Assembly (NCBI GenBank): GCA_041399205.1
Contig: JAWKTK010000017.1
Location: 1-64,000 of the forward strand
From: JAGQOZ01 sp041399205
GTDB lineage: Bacteria; Planctomycetota; Planctomycetia; Pirellulales; Pirellulaceae
Direction of reading: 5' to 3'
Length of the DNA: 64,000 nucleotides
In this document: piece by piece, positions 7,834 to 18,300 of the stretch
How positions within the stretch are numbered: the first letter of the stretch is position 1
How the letters are laid out: every line of letters starts with the position of its first letter
Position numbers and translations under genes: made by a program
The notes under the pieces: model-generated
Database searches by the model: none
Seen by the model: the letters and a program-made list of their open reading frames with translations, nothing else
Told to the model about the DNA's origin: nothing

Positions 7834-8830
7834 ATGAAGACTTCTTCCAAGCGATTTAATGTGTTTGGCGTCGGAAACGCCATGGTTGATATCTTGGCGT
7901 TAGTGCCGGATGAATTCATTCAATCCGAGTCTTTGGATAAAGGCGGCATGCGATTAGTCGATACACCAACGCAGGCGTCGCTGCTGGAAAAGCTGACCGA
8001 TACGCCTTTGAAAATGCGGTCCGGTGGTTCCGCTGCCAACACCATTTTGGCCGTAGCTCAGAGCGGAGGCGCGGCAATATACACTGGCAAGGTCAGTGAT
8101 GACGAAAACGGCAAATTTTACCGACAAGACATGATCGAAGCCACCGCCGATGGTCGCAATCGGCACACGTCTATGTTCCCACGGGCACCTGCTTGGTCTT
8201 GACCACCCCGATGCCGAGCGAACCATGTGTACGCACTTGGGCGTCTCTACGTCTCTGGCTGAAACCGATATTCACGTCGACCATTTGGCTGATTCGGACA
8301 TGGTCTATGTCGAAGGTTATCTGTGGGACGTCGAATCGCCTCGACAAGCTTCGGTTCGCACCATGGAAGAAGCCAAGCGAGCGGGTGTGCGAATCAGTTA
8401 TACGTTTTCCGATCCGTTTCTGGTCAATCGATTCACCGATGACTTCCGCAATATTACTCGAGAATACTGTGACGTGATTTTCTGCAACGCGGAAGAGATC
8501 CAGCATTTTATCGGCGACGAATCGTTGGAAGGTGCCTGCCGCGCCTTGGGTGAAATGGTGGAACTAGCGTTTGTCACCAACGGCGCCGACGGATGTTTTG
8601 TCGTGCGACGAGGCGAAATGGCGCATGTCCCTGGTTTTTCCGTCAAAGCGATTGATACCGTGGGCGCGGGCGACGCCTTTGCCGGTGGCGTGCTGTACGG
8701 TTTGACCAACGGACTGGATGACATCCAAGCTGCCAAGTGGGGCAACTTCCTGGCTTCGCGAATTGTCACCATCCAAGGTGCTCGACTGGACGGCGATTTT
8801 CACAGCAAACTGGCCGAAGTGATCGGATAG
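7834..8830 (+). CDS. PfkB-family carbohydrate/adenosine kinase, frameshifted
   Basis: Two overlapping ORFs encode one PfkB kinase: the first part has VFGVGNAMVDILA and MRSGGSAANTILA (substrate and di-glycine motifs), the second has YCDVIFCNAEE and the catalytic signature DTVGAGDAFAGGVLYGL. Between about 8130 and 8215 the reading moves through a third frame (PTGTCLVLTT at 8181-8210), so two one-base losses are needed; adding two bases gives exactly 333 codons. The downstream shift lies in a run of C. The family member it most resembles is the planctomycete adenosine kinase-like group (ATP-dependent phosphorylation of a nucleoside or sugar). Because everything else is conserved, sequence error is as likely as true loss. 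Confidence 0.75.
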
Positions 8831-8898
8831 TCTTTCTTGTAGCGGACAAATTTTGGCCCAGAACGGGCAAGTGACAATTTAGTTTCTTGGGAGCAACG

Positions 8899-9471
8899 GT
8901 GGCCAGAATTCGTACGTTTGTCGCGATTGCGATTCCGAATGACGTTCGGGATCGAACAGTACGGTTGATTGACAAGTTGTCGGACACCACCGATTCGGTT
9001 CGCTGGGTCGATCCAGAAAACCTGCACGTCACGGTTAAGTTTCTGGGTGATGTGGATGACACCGAAATCTATCAAGTCTGCCGCAGCGTGGCCGATGCTA
9101 CGTCCCAGCATGCTTCGTTTGTGGCGAATTGCGAATCGCTAGGCGCGTTCCCGAAACTGGAAAAACCACGAACCGTCTGGCTGGGCGTGCATGACGAACA
9201 AGATCAATTGATTTCACTGTTCCAATCGGTGGACGAAAGTCTCAAAAAATCGATGGGTTTTCCGTTGGAAGTCAAACAGATTCGGCCTCATCTGACGCTG
9301 GGGCGACTCCGCTATGGCCGCAAAGACACGGCTGAATTGACCGAACAAATCAAATCGCTGGCAGAATATCAAGCGGGCGCTGTGCCCGTAGACGAATTGA
9401 TCATTTTTGCCAGCGAATTGACTCGGCAAGGCCCCGTGTACAACGTCCTGGGCCGAGCAGCCTTGGGGTAG
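8899..9471 (+). CDS. thpR: RNA 2',3'-cyclic phosphodiesterase (2H family, ThpR)
   Basis: A 190-aa protein with both histidine motifs of the 2H phosphoesterase fold: HVTV at about residue 43 and HLTLGR at about residue 131. These hydrolyse 2',3'-cyclic phosphates at RNA ends. RTFVAIAIP near the start and the FxxSELT-type ending are usual for the family, and the length is normal. GTG at 8899 is chosen since GGGAG sits five bases upstream; a TTG at 8887 overlaps that site. The gene follows the PfkB gene after about 70 bases on the same strand. Confidence 0.88.
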   Translation: MARIRTFVAIAIPNDVRDRTVRLIDKLSDTTDSVRWVDPENLHVTVKFLGDVDDTEIYQVCRSVADATSQHASFVANCESLGAFPKLEKPRTVWLGVHDEQDQLISLFQSVDESLKKSMGFPLEVKQIRPHLTLGRLRYGRKDTAELTEQIKSLAEYQAGAVPVDELIIFASELTRQGPVYNVLGRAALG

Positions 9472-9503
9472 GCTAACCGCCGCACGCAATATTGTTTGGC
9501 GAG

Positions 9504-11768
9504 CTAAAAAAAGCCTCCGCCTCCAAGGCCTCCCGTTGCTTCACCTCCGCCAGTTGCTGCTGGAACGTGCTGATTTGCGGCAGCGTTGCCTGGTGCTTGT
9601 GCTGGTGGATTTCGTAGCGAGTTGCCAGGCGAAACGGGAACCTGAAAGCGGTCTCGGTCCAAACCAGCAGACGCTTCGGGGTTTTGCCGTATAAACGTTT
9701 GAATTTGTTGCAGCACCTCTTCGATTTGGTCGTGTACTTCGCACGTGTTGCTGACCATCAGACCGTTATTGACCGGTTGCATCGAACCTTCGCCGCCCAA
9801 TTCGTCCCATGAATCTGGTTCGACCGTCGCCGTCAGCATACCGATCAGATGGTTCAAGTCCGCAAAAGGCCAGTTGATGTCAACGCGGTAGAGTCGAGTG
9901 ACCGCGTTTTGATTCGCGTAATCTTGTGAAGTAATGGTAAGCACGTCATCTGTCACGCTAAGTGCCAGGTCAAGCGGTTTAAGAATCGTCTTGAGAGCGG
10001 ACCTTAGTGGAATGCGTTTCAACTGACACGACACTTCCTGATCCGTAGAAAGTCCCAACTCATCTAACGCTGGTTCGTCGAGCACCACGTTGCAGTCGAG
10101 TCGTTCACGGAGAATTCCGACAAGTTCCGAAAGCGGTACGCCTTCCAACTGCAGATCAGTCTCGGCGTTCATGCGTTTGAGGATTTGATCTTCAATTTCG
10201 CTGCGAGTGAAGATGCTGAGCTGGTTGCCGGAAAAGGGCGGTCGAGCTTTTTCCTTTGACGTGATGACCAAGACGTCATGGCGAACTTCGTAACCCAGAT
10301 CCAGTTCGGACAACATCAACTGCAGGGCCGATTTCAGACGAATCCCATCTAGTTCGCACGTCACAGGCGTGTCCGAGGTTACTCCGATAGCCTCCAATTC
10401 TCGTTTGTCCAAGAAGATCTCAATTTCATGCAGCCGTTCCAAGTAGGCTACGACTTCGGCAAGCGTAAGATCCACAAATGGAAAGTTGGTTGGCTTCTCT
10501 AGTTCGTCCAGGATTCTCTGTTCAGCATTGCCGGCGACCGCCGTCAATTTCACGTTCGCTGCAAACGGATCCGCATCGACGCCCGTATTTTCGCTATTCG
10601 GTTCATCAAACGGCGTCGCTTCGCTGGCTGCTGATGACGTTTCCGAATCGTCAAAGGCGGAATCGTTTTCTTCCGACTCGCCTTCGAAACCAGCGAACGA
10701 CTCGTCTTCCGGCTCCGTATTGGATCCGGGAAACGGATCTTCGTTCGATTCTGCATCAGATGCCGCTTCTGTGTCGAACGGTGAGTCTGCCTGTACCAGC
10801 TGGATAACGCCGGCCGATTCTTCTGATGCGACTGTGGATGCTGTGGAAGCTATTTGCAGCGAATCCTGTGCATTCGCAGACGTCGCGCTAGCTCCATAGC
10901 CAGCCCAACTCAAGTCGGAATAGACCAGCGAACCAACTCCGGTAACGGCCACGCACAGCAGGCCGTACGATATAACTTTGGCCAACGTGATTCGTAACAT
11001 ACTCTGCACCTCGATTTCTACAAGTTCCGTAACAATTTGGCTGACACTGCTTGCCTGATTGCCTCGCAGCTGTGACAACGTTCTGGCAGCCGATTCGACA
11101 TTGGACGTTGCCGTTGTCGCGGTGGCTGACGATTCGCGAGTTGAAACACTGACGGCAGCCAGTGCTCCAGCCGTGGAAATGCCAAGTTTTCCTAAGCGAC
11201 TTCGCAAAATCGATTTTGCTCGTTTTAATCGACCTTCCACTGCCGCCACTGACAGCTTCATTTCGTCGGCGACTTCTTGGTTGGAGAGTCCTTGCAAGTA
11301 ACGCAAAACCAGCGGAGCTTTTAGCGAATTGGGCAGCCGATTCAGTTCGTCGTCGGTGGTTTGCAGAGCAAAGCGCCGAGCGAGTTTCTCCAGCGGTCCG
11401 GGTTCGGTCTGAATCGGTTCTTCGCTTAACGTCATGATCGAATTCTGCCTTTGACGATTGATTCGCACACAAGTGCGATACGCCACGCCGTACAGCCAAG
11501 AAGCCAAACTGTCTGCTTTGCGAATCCGCTTGGCGCTGCGCACCAGGACCAGAAACACCACTTGAAACGCTTCGTCCGCGTCTTCGGGAAAACGAGTCTG
11601 ACGTTGGCAAACCGAATGGACCAAACCCTGATACTTCAAAACGATCGCTTCCAGGGCGGCGGGGTCGCCATGACGAACATAGCGTTCCATCAACAATCGA
11701 TCGGAAACGCCTGACTGAGTCGCCTGGTCCGATTCCGGTTGGTTGTCCGTTCTGGTCGCCGTCGTCAT
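9504..11768 (-). CDS. ECF sigma factor fused to a membrane segment and two STN/secretin-like repeats
   Basis: A 754-aa protein from the ATG at 11768, which has GGGAGAG five bases upstream. Order: sigma region 2 at about 20-95 (ALEAIVLKYQGLVHSVC, DADEAFQVVFLVLVRSA), region 4 at about 130-190 (PLVLRYLQGLSNQEVADEM, VAAVEGRLKRAKSILR), a membrane segment at about 260-283, an acidic Ser/Glu-rich linker at about 300-400, then two similar 90-residue units at about 414-505 and 523-616 (ending YEVRHDVLVITSKE and LSVTDDVLTITSQD), each like the STN domain of secretins, and a planctomycete C-terminal module with a Gly-rich end. It would be a membrane-tethered sigma factor with an exported sensor part. A decayed relative lies at 21.6-21.9 kb. 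Confidence 0.85.
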   Translation of the reverse strand: MTTATRTDNQPESDQATQSGVSDRLLMERYVRHGDPAALEAIVLKYQGLVHSVCQRQTRFPEDADEAFQVVFLVLVRSAKRIRKADSLASWLYGVAYRTCVRINRQRQNSIMTLSEEPIQTEPGPLEKLARRFALQTTDDELNRLPNSLKAPLVLRYLQGLSNQEVADEMKLSVAAVEGRLKRAKSILRSRLGKLGISTAGALAAVSVSTRESSATATTATSNVESAARTLSQLRGNQASSVSQIVTELVEIEVQSMLRITLAKVISYGLLCVAVTGVGSLVYSDLSWAGYGASATSANAQDSLQIASTASTVASEESAGVIQLVQADSPFDTEAASDAESNEDPFPGSNTEPEDESFAGFEGESEENDSAFDDSETSSAASEATPFDEPNSENTGVDADPFAANVKLTAVAGNAEQRILDELEKPTNFPFVDLTLAEVVAYLERLHEIEIFLDKRELEAIGVTSDTPVTCELDGIRLKSALQLMLSELDLGYEVRHDVLVITSKEKARPPFSGNQLSIFTRSEIEDQILKRMNAETDLQLEGVPLSELVGILRERLDCNVVLDEPALDELGLSTDQEVSCQLKRIPLRSALKTILKPLDLALSVTDDVLTITSQDYANQNAVTRLYRVDINWPFADLNHLIGMLTATVEPDSWDELGGEGSMQPVNNGLMVSNTCEVHDQIEEVLQQIQTFIRQNPEASAGLDRDRFQVPVSPGNSLRNPPAQAPGNAAANQHVPAATGGGEATGGLGGGGFF

Positions 11769-12010
11769 CACACTCTCCCGTAAAGCTGTTTTGATCCTGG
11801 TCGGTAGTGCGTCCTCGCACGGAATGCCATGCTTCGTTAGCCACCGCCTGATCGGCACAGCTACGAACGCTGGTCTCAGATCAAAACAAGCTACCGCTGT
11901 CTAACTTGATAGGTAGTGCGACCATTATGGGCTGTCGGGCGCCGATTTTGCGAATTTATTTAGAATTCGAACCAATCGCGTGTTCAAGAACCGCCATTTT
12001 GACGCTGACA
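11759..12010 (-). repeat. Duplicated upstream region of the sigma-fusion gene, copy A
   Basis: About 250 bp, from the start codon upstream, match 21679-21925. The strongest block reads gatcaaaacaagcta, gctgtc and taggtagtgcgaccattatg on the plus strand. Since the neighbouring coding start is also shared, the block is the promoter and leader of a duplicated gene. Confidence 0.6.
11924..11954 (-). promoter_or_regulatory. Candidate promoter of the sigma-fusion gene
   Basis: On the minus strand TTCGCA is followed after 19 bases by CATAAT. The same two hexamers with the same 19-base spacing occur upstream of the decayed relative (21842-21872), although the sequence between them differs. Conservation of hexamers and spacing supports a promoter; which sigma factor reads it is unknown. 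Confidence 0.4.
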
Positions 12011-12337
12011 ACCAGTGTCGTCTTTGCCGAATAGGGCCGCGCGCGCCGGCCGACAGGCGAATCACTGGGAGCGTCTCCATGTCGTTTGGGGACTCCGGGA
12101 TCAGACCGCAGGTCGTCAGAATCGGAATTCTACAGCGTCGAACTCTGGCCTAGCATAGGGAACTCGGCCGGGCTCCGCGCCCGTGACGTCGGGCAGCACG
12201 CGGACGAAAATGCTTTGGAGAGTATGCGTCGCTCAGCACGATTGCTCGGCCCAATCACGGCTCGTCATCAGTTTGACGTCCAACATCTGCGGCGTGCCTG
12301 CCGATGTATTCGGCAGACACGATTCCACGGGCCAATC
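12011..12337. other. Gene-free stretch downstream of the large secreted protein gene
   Basis: No gene seen. It lies between the leader of the sigma-fusion gene and the stop codon of the large secreted protein gene. The ORFs here are short, overlap one another and lack motifs. Confidence 0.35.
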
Positions 12338-15300
12338 TCACTTTTTGTTCGACTTGGCCCGGTTGTCGTCATCGTCGCCCCAAGCGGCAAACGCCATATC
12401 TTGCCAGCGAACCGATGCGACGCGGTCAGATGGATGAACGCCTGGCGATTCTGCGGACGAAGCCATGGAGTGTGACGTTACCGAACTGGCCGGTTCAGCA
12501 AAGCGGAGCGAATTCGCAACGTAGTTGGAGCGCTGGAAGGCAACCACAAAGTCTTGACTGGTGAAGTCGCCATCGCCATTCCAATCGCCCGATTGCCAAA
12601 TCGAATTCTGCGAAACGCCGTCTTCGTATTCTTCATATTGGAAGACCAACACCAAGTCTTGCGAATCAAACACGCCGTCCAAATTCGAATCGCCATACTC
12701 AATTCCCAAGATCGATTCCACCATGGCATCTCGATCATCACCATTCAACTGACCGTCCTGTGTCACATCATACGTTGGATCGAACTGAGGGTTTCGCAAC
12801 GCCGCCAGCAGCAAATTAAGATCTACCGCGTCGACTTGTCCGGAGCCATCAAAGTCACCCAGGACCGAATCGCCGATCGATCCTGGTGACGGTGTTCCCG
12901 CGGTAAAGGACGCAGCCAGACTGCCAACGCCTTGCGTGCGCTGCAGTGACGCACCTTGGCCATCTGCTGTGGTGGGCCAAGGAGCTAGATCGTCATACAA
13001 GACTTCATCCATCAGCAGGAACGAAATCAAGTCGGGATTGTTATCGTCTAGCGCCACCGATTGTTCTAGCTGCAGCAGATCGTAGCTGTTCCCCAGCGAA
13101 CCGCCGTAACCGCCGAATCGCAGGTAGTTGCCATTCGCCAGACCGTACTGCGCTTCGAACGCAGCCAGGCGCCGAGCGTTTTCCGGATCATCTGGATTGA
13201 ACCGCAAGATAATCGCGGTACGACCGGCAGGCAGTTCCGCGTCCATCGGGAATTCAAAATCAACGCCGCCGCGAATTTGCCACTTCGACAGATCCACACC
13301 GGTGGCCGTTGGGTTGTAAATTTCAATGAATTCCAAGTCCGATTCGCCAATGCCAGGATCGACCGCCAAGGCTGCGTCGCTGACAACGGCGTGGTATTGC
13401 ACTTCGGAAATCAGAACCGGACCGCTGGTGGGATTCGCATTGACTTGGCCCAACGAAGGTGTGCTCAAGCGAACGGTGCGGCCCGTGCCGTTCGGGAAAC
13501 GCCCGATCGATTCGCCTTCTAGCGAAGCACCAAATTCAATTCGATCCATGAACGTGACCACTTGGCCGTCGCTGTCCAATTGCGTCAGCCAGACTTCGTC
13601 ACCGGACGTGCCGCTGAGTCCAAAGCCGAATTGAGCTTGATTGAAAACCACGGTTGCTCCAGGAGCCAACACGGTATTGCCGGGAATGCGGTATTTGGCC
13701 AGATCATTGTCTGTGTCGCTCAGATACCATCCGCCAATATTGATCGCCGCGTTGGACAGGTTCAGCAGTTCAATGGCGTCTGAACCATTTGGTCCGGCCG
13801 GATTGGTCACCACTTCATTGATGACCACCGGCTGTTGATTTTCCGCAAAGCCGCCCGGCGTTCCCTGCCAAATATGATTGGCTGTGGTCCATTGATACCA
13901 TTTACTGGAGGATCCTGCCGGGAATGATGTGTTGCGAACGTCTAGCGTACCGCCAAGTCCGTCAGCCAAGGCCGACCACGGATCGTTGTCGTCGTATTCC
14001 ACTTCGAACAGCGTTTCTCCGGTGCCTGCTTCGATGTGAATCCGATCCCCTGCGTTGTCGAGCGAACCGGAGTATTCACCCAGCACCACCATGTTTGGCA
14101 AACCTTCACTATATCGCAGTTCAAATGCCTCGCGGTTGGCAACCAGTAGCCCCGTGCCTGGTAGCAATTGAGGGTCGGTTACCGAATCAAAGTCGAATTC
14201 AATGCCGCCGGTAATTCGCACTCCCGTTAAGTTCGCCGAGACATTGCCATAGTTGTGGAGTTCCACGAATTCGAAATCTTGGTTCGTAAAACCAGCCGCC
14301 GCTTCCGCTGCCGATACCGGTGCCGGATTGTAATTGATTTCCGAAATGGTCACGGTCGGCGGTTCAACAATGATGTTGTATTCCAGCGTGCCGCTCCAAT
14401 CGGTCAGCACAATGCGACTCTCGTCACCGCGATAGGTTTCATCATCAAAGTGACGAGCGATAATTCGCGTGTTCTTTTCGGCGACAATGGCTTCACCAAA
14501 CGCCAGCTGCTGCGCCGTAGCCGATGGCATGCCGTCTGGACCTCGAGGATCCGAGCCGTCGGTGGTGTAATAGATGCGAGCTTGCGGATTGTGGCCGATG
14601 CTGACTTCACTGGAAACCAGTTCCGGAGCAATCAACATGTCGTTGCTACTGGCCGAAGAATTAATGCCTCGGATGGCCAGCACGTTTTCACCTTCGACCA
14701 ACGCGGAATAGAATTCGCTGATATCGTACGGTTCAAACACTTCCGCATCGGAATTGCGTCGAGTGGACGCGCGAGAATCCCACGCCAGTTCGTCATCTCG
14801 TAAATTGCTTCTGGCGACTTCTTGGCCATTGATGTACGCCACAAAACCGTCGTCGTAACGCATGCGTAGTGTCAAGCGGTTGTCAGCCAATGACTGCACG
14901 TTGTCAATCTGGAAGGGAATGCGAACCATGGTTGTGGTGCCATCCTCCACGGGATTGAATTCGGTGCGAACTAGTTCTTCGAACCCGCCGAATCCGACAC
15001 CCATTGGCCCTGCCAACCAACTGGAATCGTCAAAACCGATCTGCGTCCAGTCCGTTCCCAAGGCATTGTCACTGGGCGAAAAAATGCGGCCGACCGTGGT
15101 ACCAATGTCGCCAGAAACCAGCACGGTGTCGTCCAACACTTCTTGAATAGGCCCGCGGATTTCAATGCGCTGACCCGGTGTGGCTGTGATACCAACCAAG
15201 GCGTTGCCGGTCTGTTCGTTCACCAGCGGAACGTATTCGCCATCCAGCAGATAACGCGGAGCACCGGTGAACGTGGAATCCATAAACGCCAGTCGTTCGT

Positions 15301-18300
15301 GCAACCAAACTCGCATATGCTCCACTTCACCCTGCCACGTTCCGTTTAGTTTTCCGGAAGAATAGCTGCTGGAAGATCGAGGCCGTACAGCTCGGTTGAC
15401 CGTGGCTTCGTAATTGCGTTCCTGAGCTTCCGCAATTTCACCGGCTAATTTATCAATCAAGGCGTCAATACTTTGATTGCTTAATTCGGTCCGGCGGAAT
15501 TCGGTCCAGCGATCAACATAACGCTGCCAAAAACCGGGATCGCGAAACGCCTGTGTGTACCAACCTCGAGTGAAGAAATTACTGTTGCCGGAACCGCCCC
15601 AACGACTGGGATCGTCGTCACGGTCGTCCAGCGATTCCATGGACCGATCAAAATCCCAAGCCGGACCCATTTCCACTTTGCCATCGCGGTCTTTGAACAC
15701 GTAAGCACTTAGTGCGAACGCATCGACATCATCCATCAACACGCTTAGCAGGTGATGATCGACCCACGAATCGACATCGGCGTATTTGCTGTAGCCTTCC
15801 GGGTCGCTAATGTCAGGGTCTCGCAATGCCGTGGCCATTTCGCCCAAATAATTGACCACCCAACTTTGTTGCTCGCGAGTGGCCTTCTGGTCACCACGCG
15901 CGGAACGACTGGCGGGGCTTTTCGGGTGCACCCAATTCAACGTCAGCCCGCCGGCAGTAAAGCCGGGCGCGTCTGGATCTGCGCGATCAATCTTCCACAC
16001 ATAGCCGCCACTGATGTCTGGTTCGGCGTTGTCTTCGGGCGTAATGGCATCAATATCCAACCGGCCCGGATCGGGCTTGATGCGTTCCACCAACACATAC
16101 ACGCCCATGTAGTCTCGTTCGCCCACAATGGTATCGTTGCGATTCAGGTAAACTTCGACCGCTCGAGTTCTTGGTGCCCAGCGTCCGATGTTGTTGCTCA
16201 GCGCGTACGCAAACTGATTCCGAATCATCGCTCGATCAAAACTAAACGGCGCGTGTAGCACCCAATCGCTATCGGCGGAAAGTCCCAGCAGCGGAATATT
16301 GGCGTCGTCGTCCTTAGTGGTTCCGGCGGCGCCCCAAGTTTCAAACGTCATGTTGGGCTTGGCTTGTCCTGCCGTACTGGAACCTCGATCTCGCACGCCG
16401 CCTCGTCCCAAATAATCCATTACGCCTCCCAATGACGCTCGGCCGGTAGCCTGACTCACTTCAAACGCCGCCACTCCGACGGTGGTCAAATCGTTGGATG
16501 CGTCTGGCAAAAAGCGATTGGTCATGGTGTCAATCACCATGATGGGAATGTCGGAATCACGTCCTTGCAGTTCGGCTTCCATGGCCAAATACGTGCCGCT
16601 GCTAATGGGGCTCGGTTCCAACGGCGAATCGGACGTGTCAAACACTCGAGCTTGCACCAAGGCGCTTTGCGTCAATTGAAACGGAGCGGTGTACAGGATC
16701 GATTCCGCGGTCGGCTCGCTGCCGTCCAAGGTGTAGCGAATCTGGAGTGCGGCGGAAGGCTGCGGGAGCGCAAGTTCCACGACGGTACTGCCGAAGAAAA
16801 CGCCTTGCGGGCCTAGGACCAGCGGAGCCGGCGCGGCGGGGACCGAATTTGCTTCGCCTGGTGTGGCCGAAGTGAAAAACTGCACGGCGTTGGGAACAAA
16901 CGTGGTGGCGTTCAATCGAGCGTCAAAGAAGAAGTCACGATCGGCAGCTTCGATGTTCAGCCCGTGGATAGCCAAAACGTTTTGGCCCACTTGCAGCTGA
17001 TCTAGGAATTCGGTCAGGTCAAAGCGCTCCGTGGGAATCAGGCCCGCCGTGGCGCCGTGAGTGCCAACGGCCGTCGCGTTCCAGGCCACTACGTCAGGTG
17101 CAGGTGGTGCGGGAGGTAGCGGCGAGTTGCGTTCGGCCACCAGCGTTCCGTTCAAGTACGCGCGGAAGCCATCGTCAAATCGAGTGGAAAACGAGAGTTG
17201 GTCCCAAAGCTGCGGATTGGTGTCGACCGTAAAGGGAAAGCGCAGAAAGACCGACGAATTGACGTTGTGCATCGATTCGGACAGATCCAAATTGGTTCGC
17301 GAACCATATACGGGTGCTTCGTCCGGAACCACAAACCGCATGTTCTGAAAATTGGCCGTCATGTCCAACGACGGAGCGTCGGTAAACAAACCGACTTGCG
17401 GATCACGGATATTGGGCGCGTCTTCAGAACCGTCTTGCAGTTCAGCCACCAACTCCCATGGATCTGCAACGTCCGTGCGGTAATAGCCGGTCCACGTGCG
17501 ATTGGCGCCGTCGCGAACCAGCCGCAATGAATATTCGTTGCGACTACTGCGCGTCACCGAATCCACTCGACTGTCATTCGCTTGCATTTCGAACCGCAGA
17601 CGTGAACTGTATTGCAGCTTCAATACCGGCACGTTCGATTCACCATCGAAGACCACAATTCCCGTCGCACCTCGGCCCGAACTGGTTTGCGTGATCGAAG
17701 TAATGATTTCCCACGAAGCGACCGGCACGCCCGGTTCGTCCGGATATTCTGGAATCGGATAAAACACCGCCGGCGCCGTGCCTCGATCATCCGACTCCAT
17801 GATGACGCCCGCCGGCACGTCCATGATCAATTGTCCGTCGGCCAGCGAAATATTCGATTCGCCCGGATCGTCGACCGTCCATCGGTCGCTTAGCGGACCA
17901 TCAAATTCTTCCACTTCTTCAAAACCGCTACGCAAGATTTCGTAACCCGCTCCGTTGGTAGCAGCGGTCCAAGATGCGTCGTTAAAGTTAGCTCGAGTCC
18001 ACGCGTCGGACAAAGAATCGTCCGTGGGAACCAACGCATTCATGGCCGCGTCTTCTTGGATCAGCGTCGAAACTTCTCGTCCCGGAGCCAAGCCGTAGGA
18101 ATAGTCTTCGCGCTGAGCAGGCACGGTGTCAAACGATTGGCTGATGGTTCCGTCAGGTCGCACCAGTGCCAAGAATTCGCCATCGCCGGAAAGCCGGAAG
18201 TTGGTGTGGATCTGACCGCCGTCCGACTTGTCCTTGCCCGAAGCGAACACCAAATTGTATTGGCCGGCGGCTAGTTCCGCTCCGGCGGGAAACTGCCATT

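Noticed and set aside
10478..10899. Plus-strand ORFs opposite the acidic linker of the sigma-fusion gene
   Set aside because: Low-complexity antisense shadow; no ribosome site; the sigma-fusion frame is well supported.
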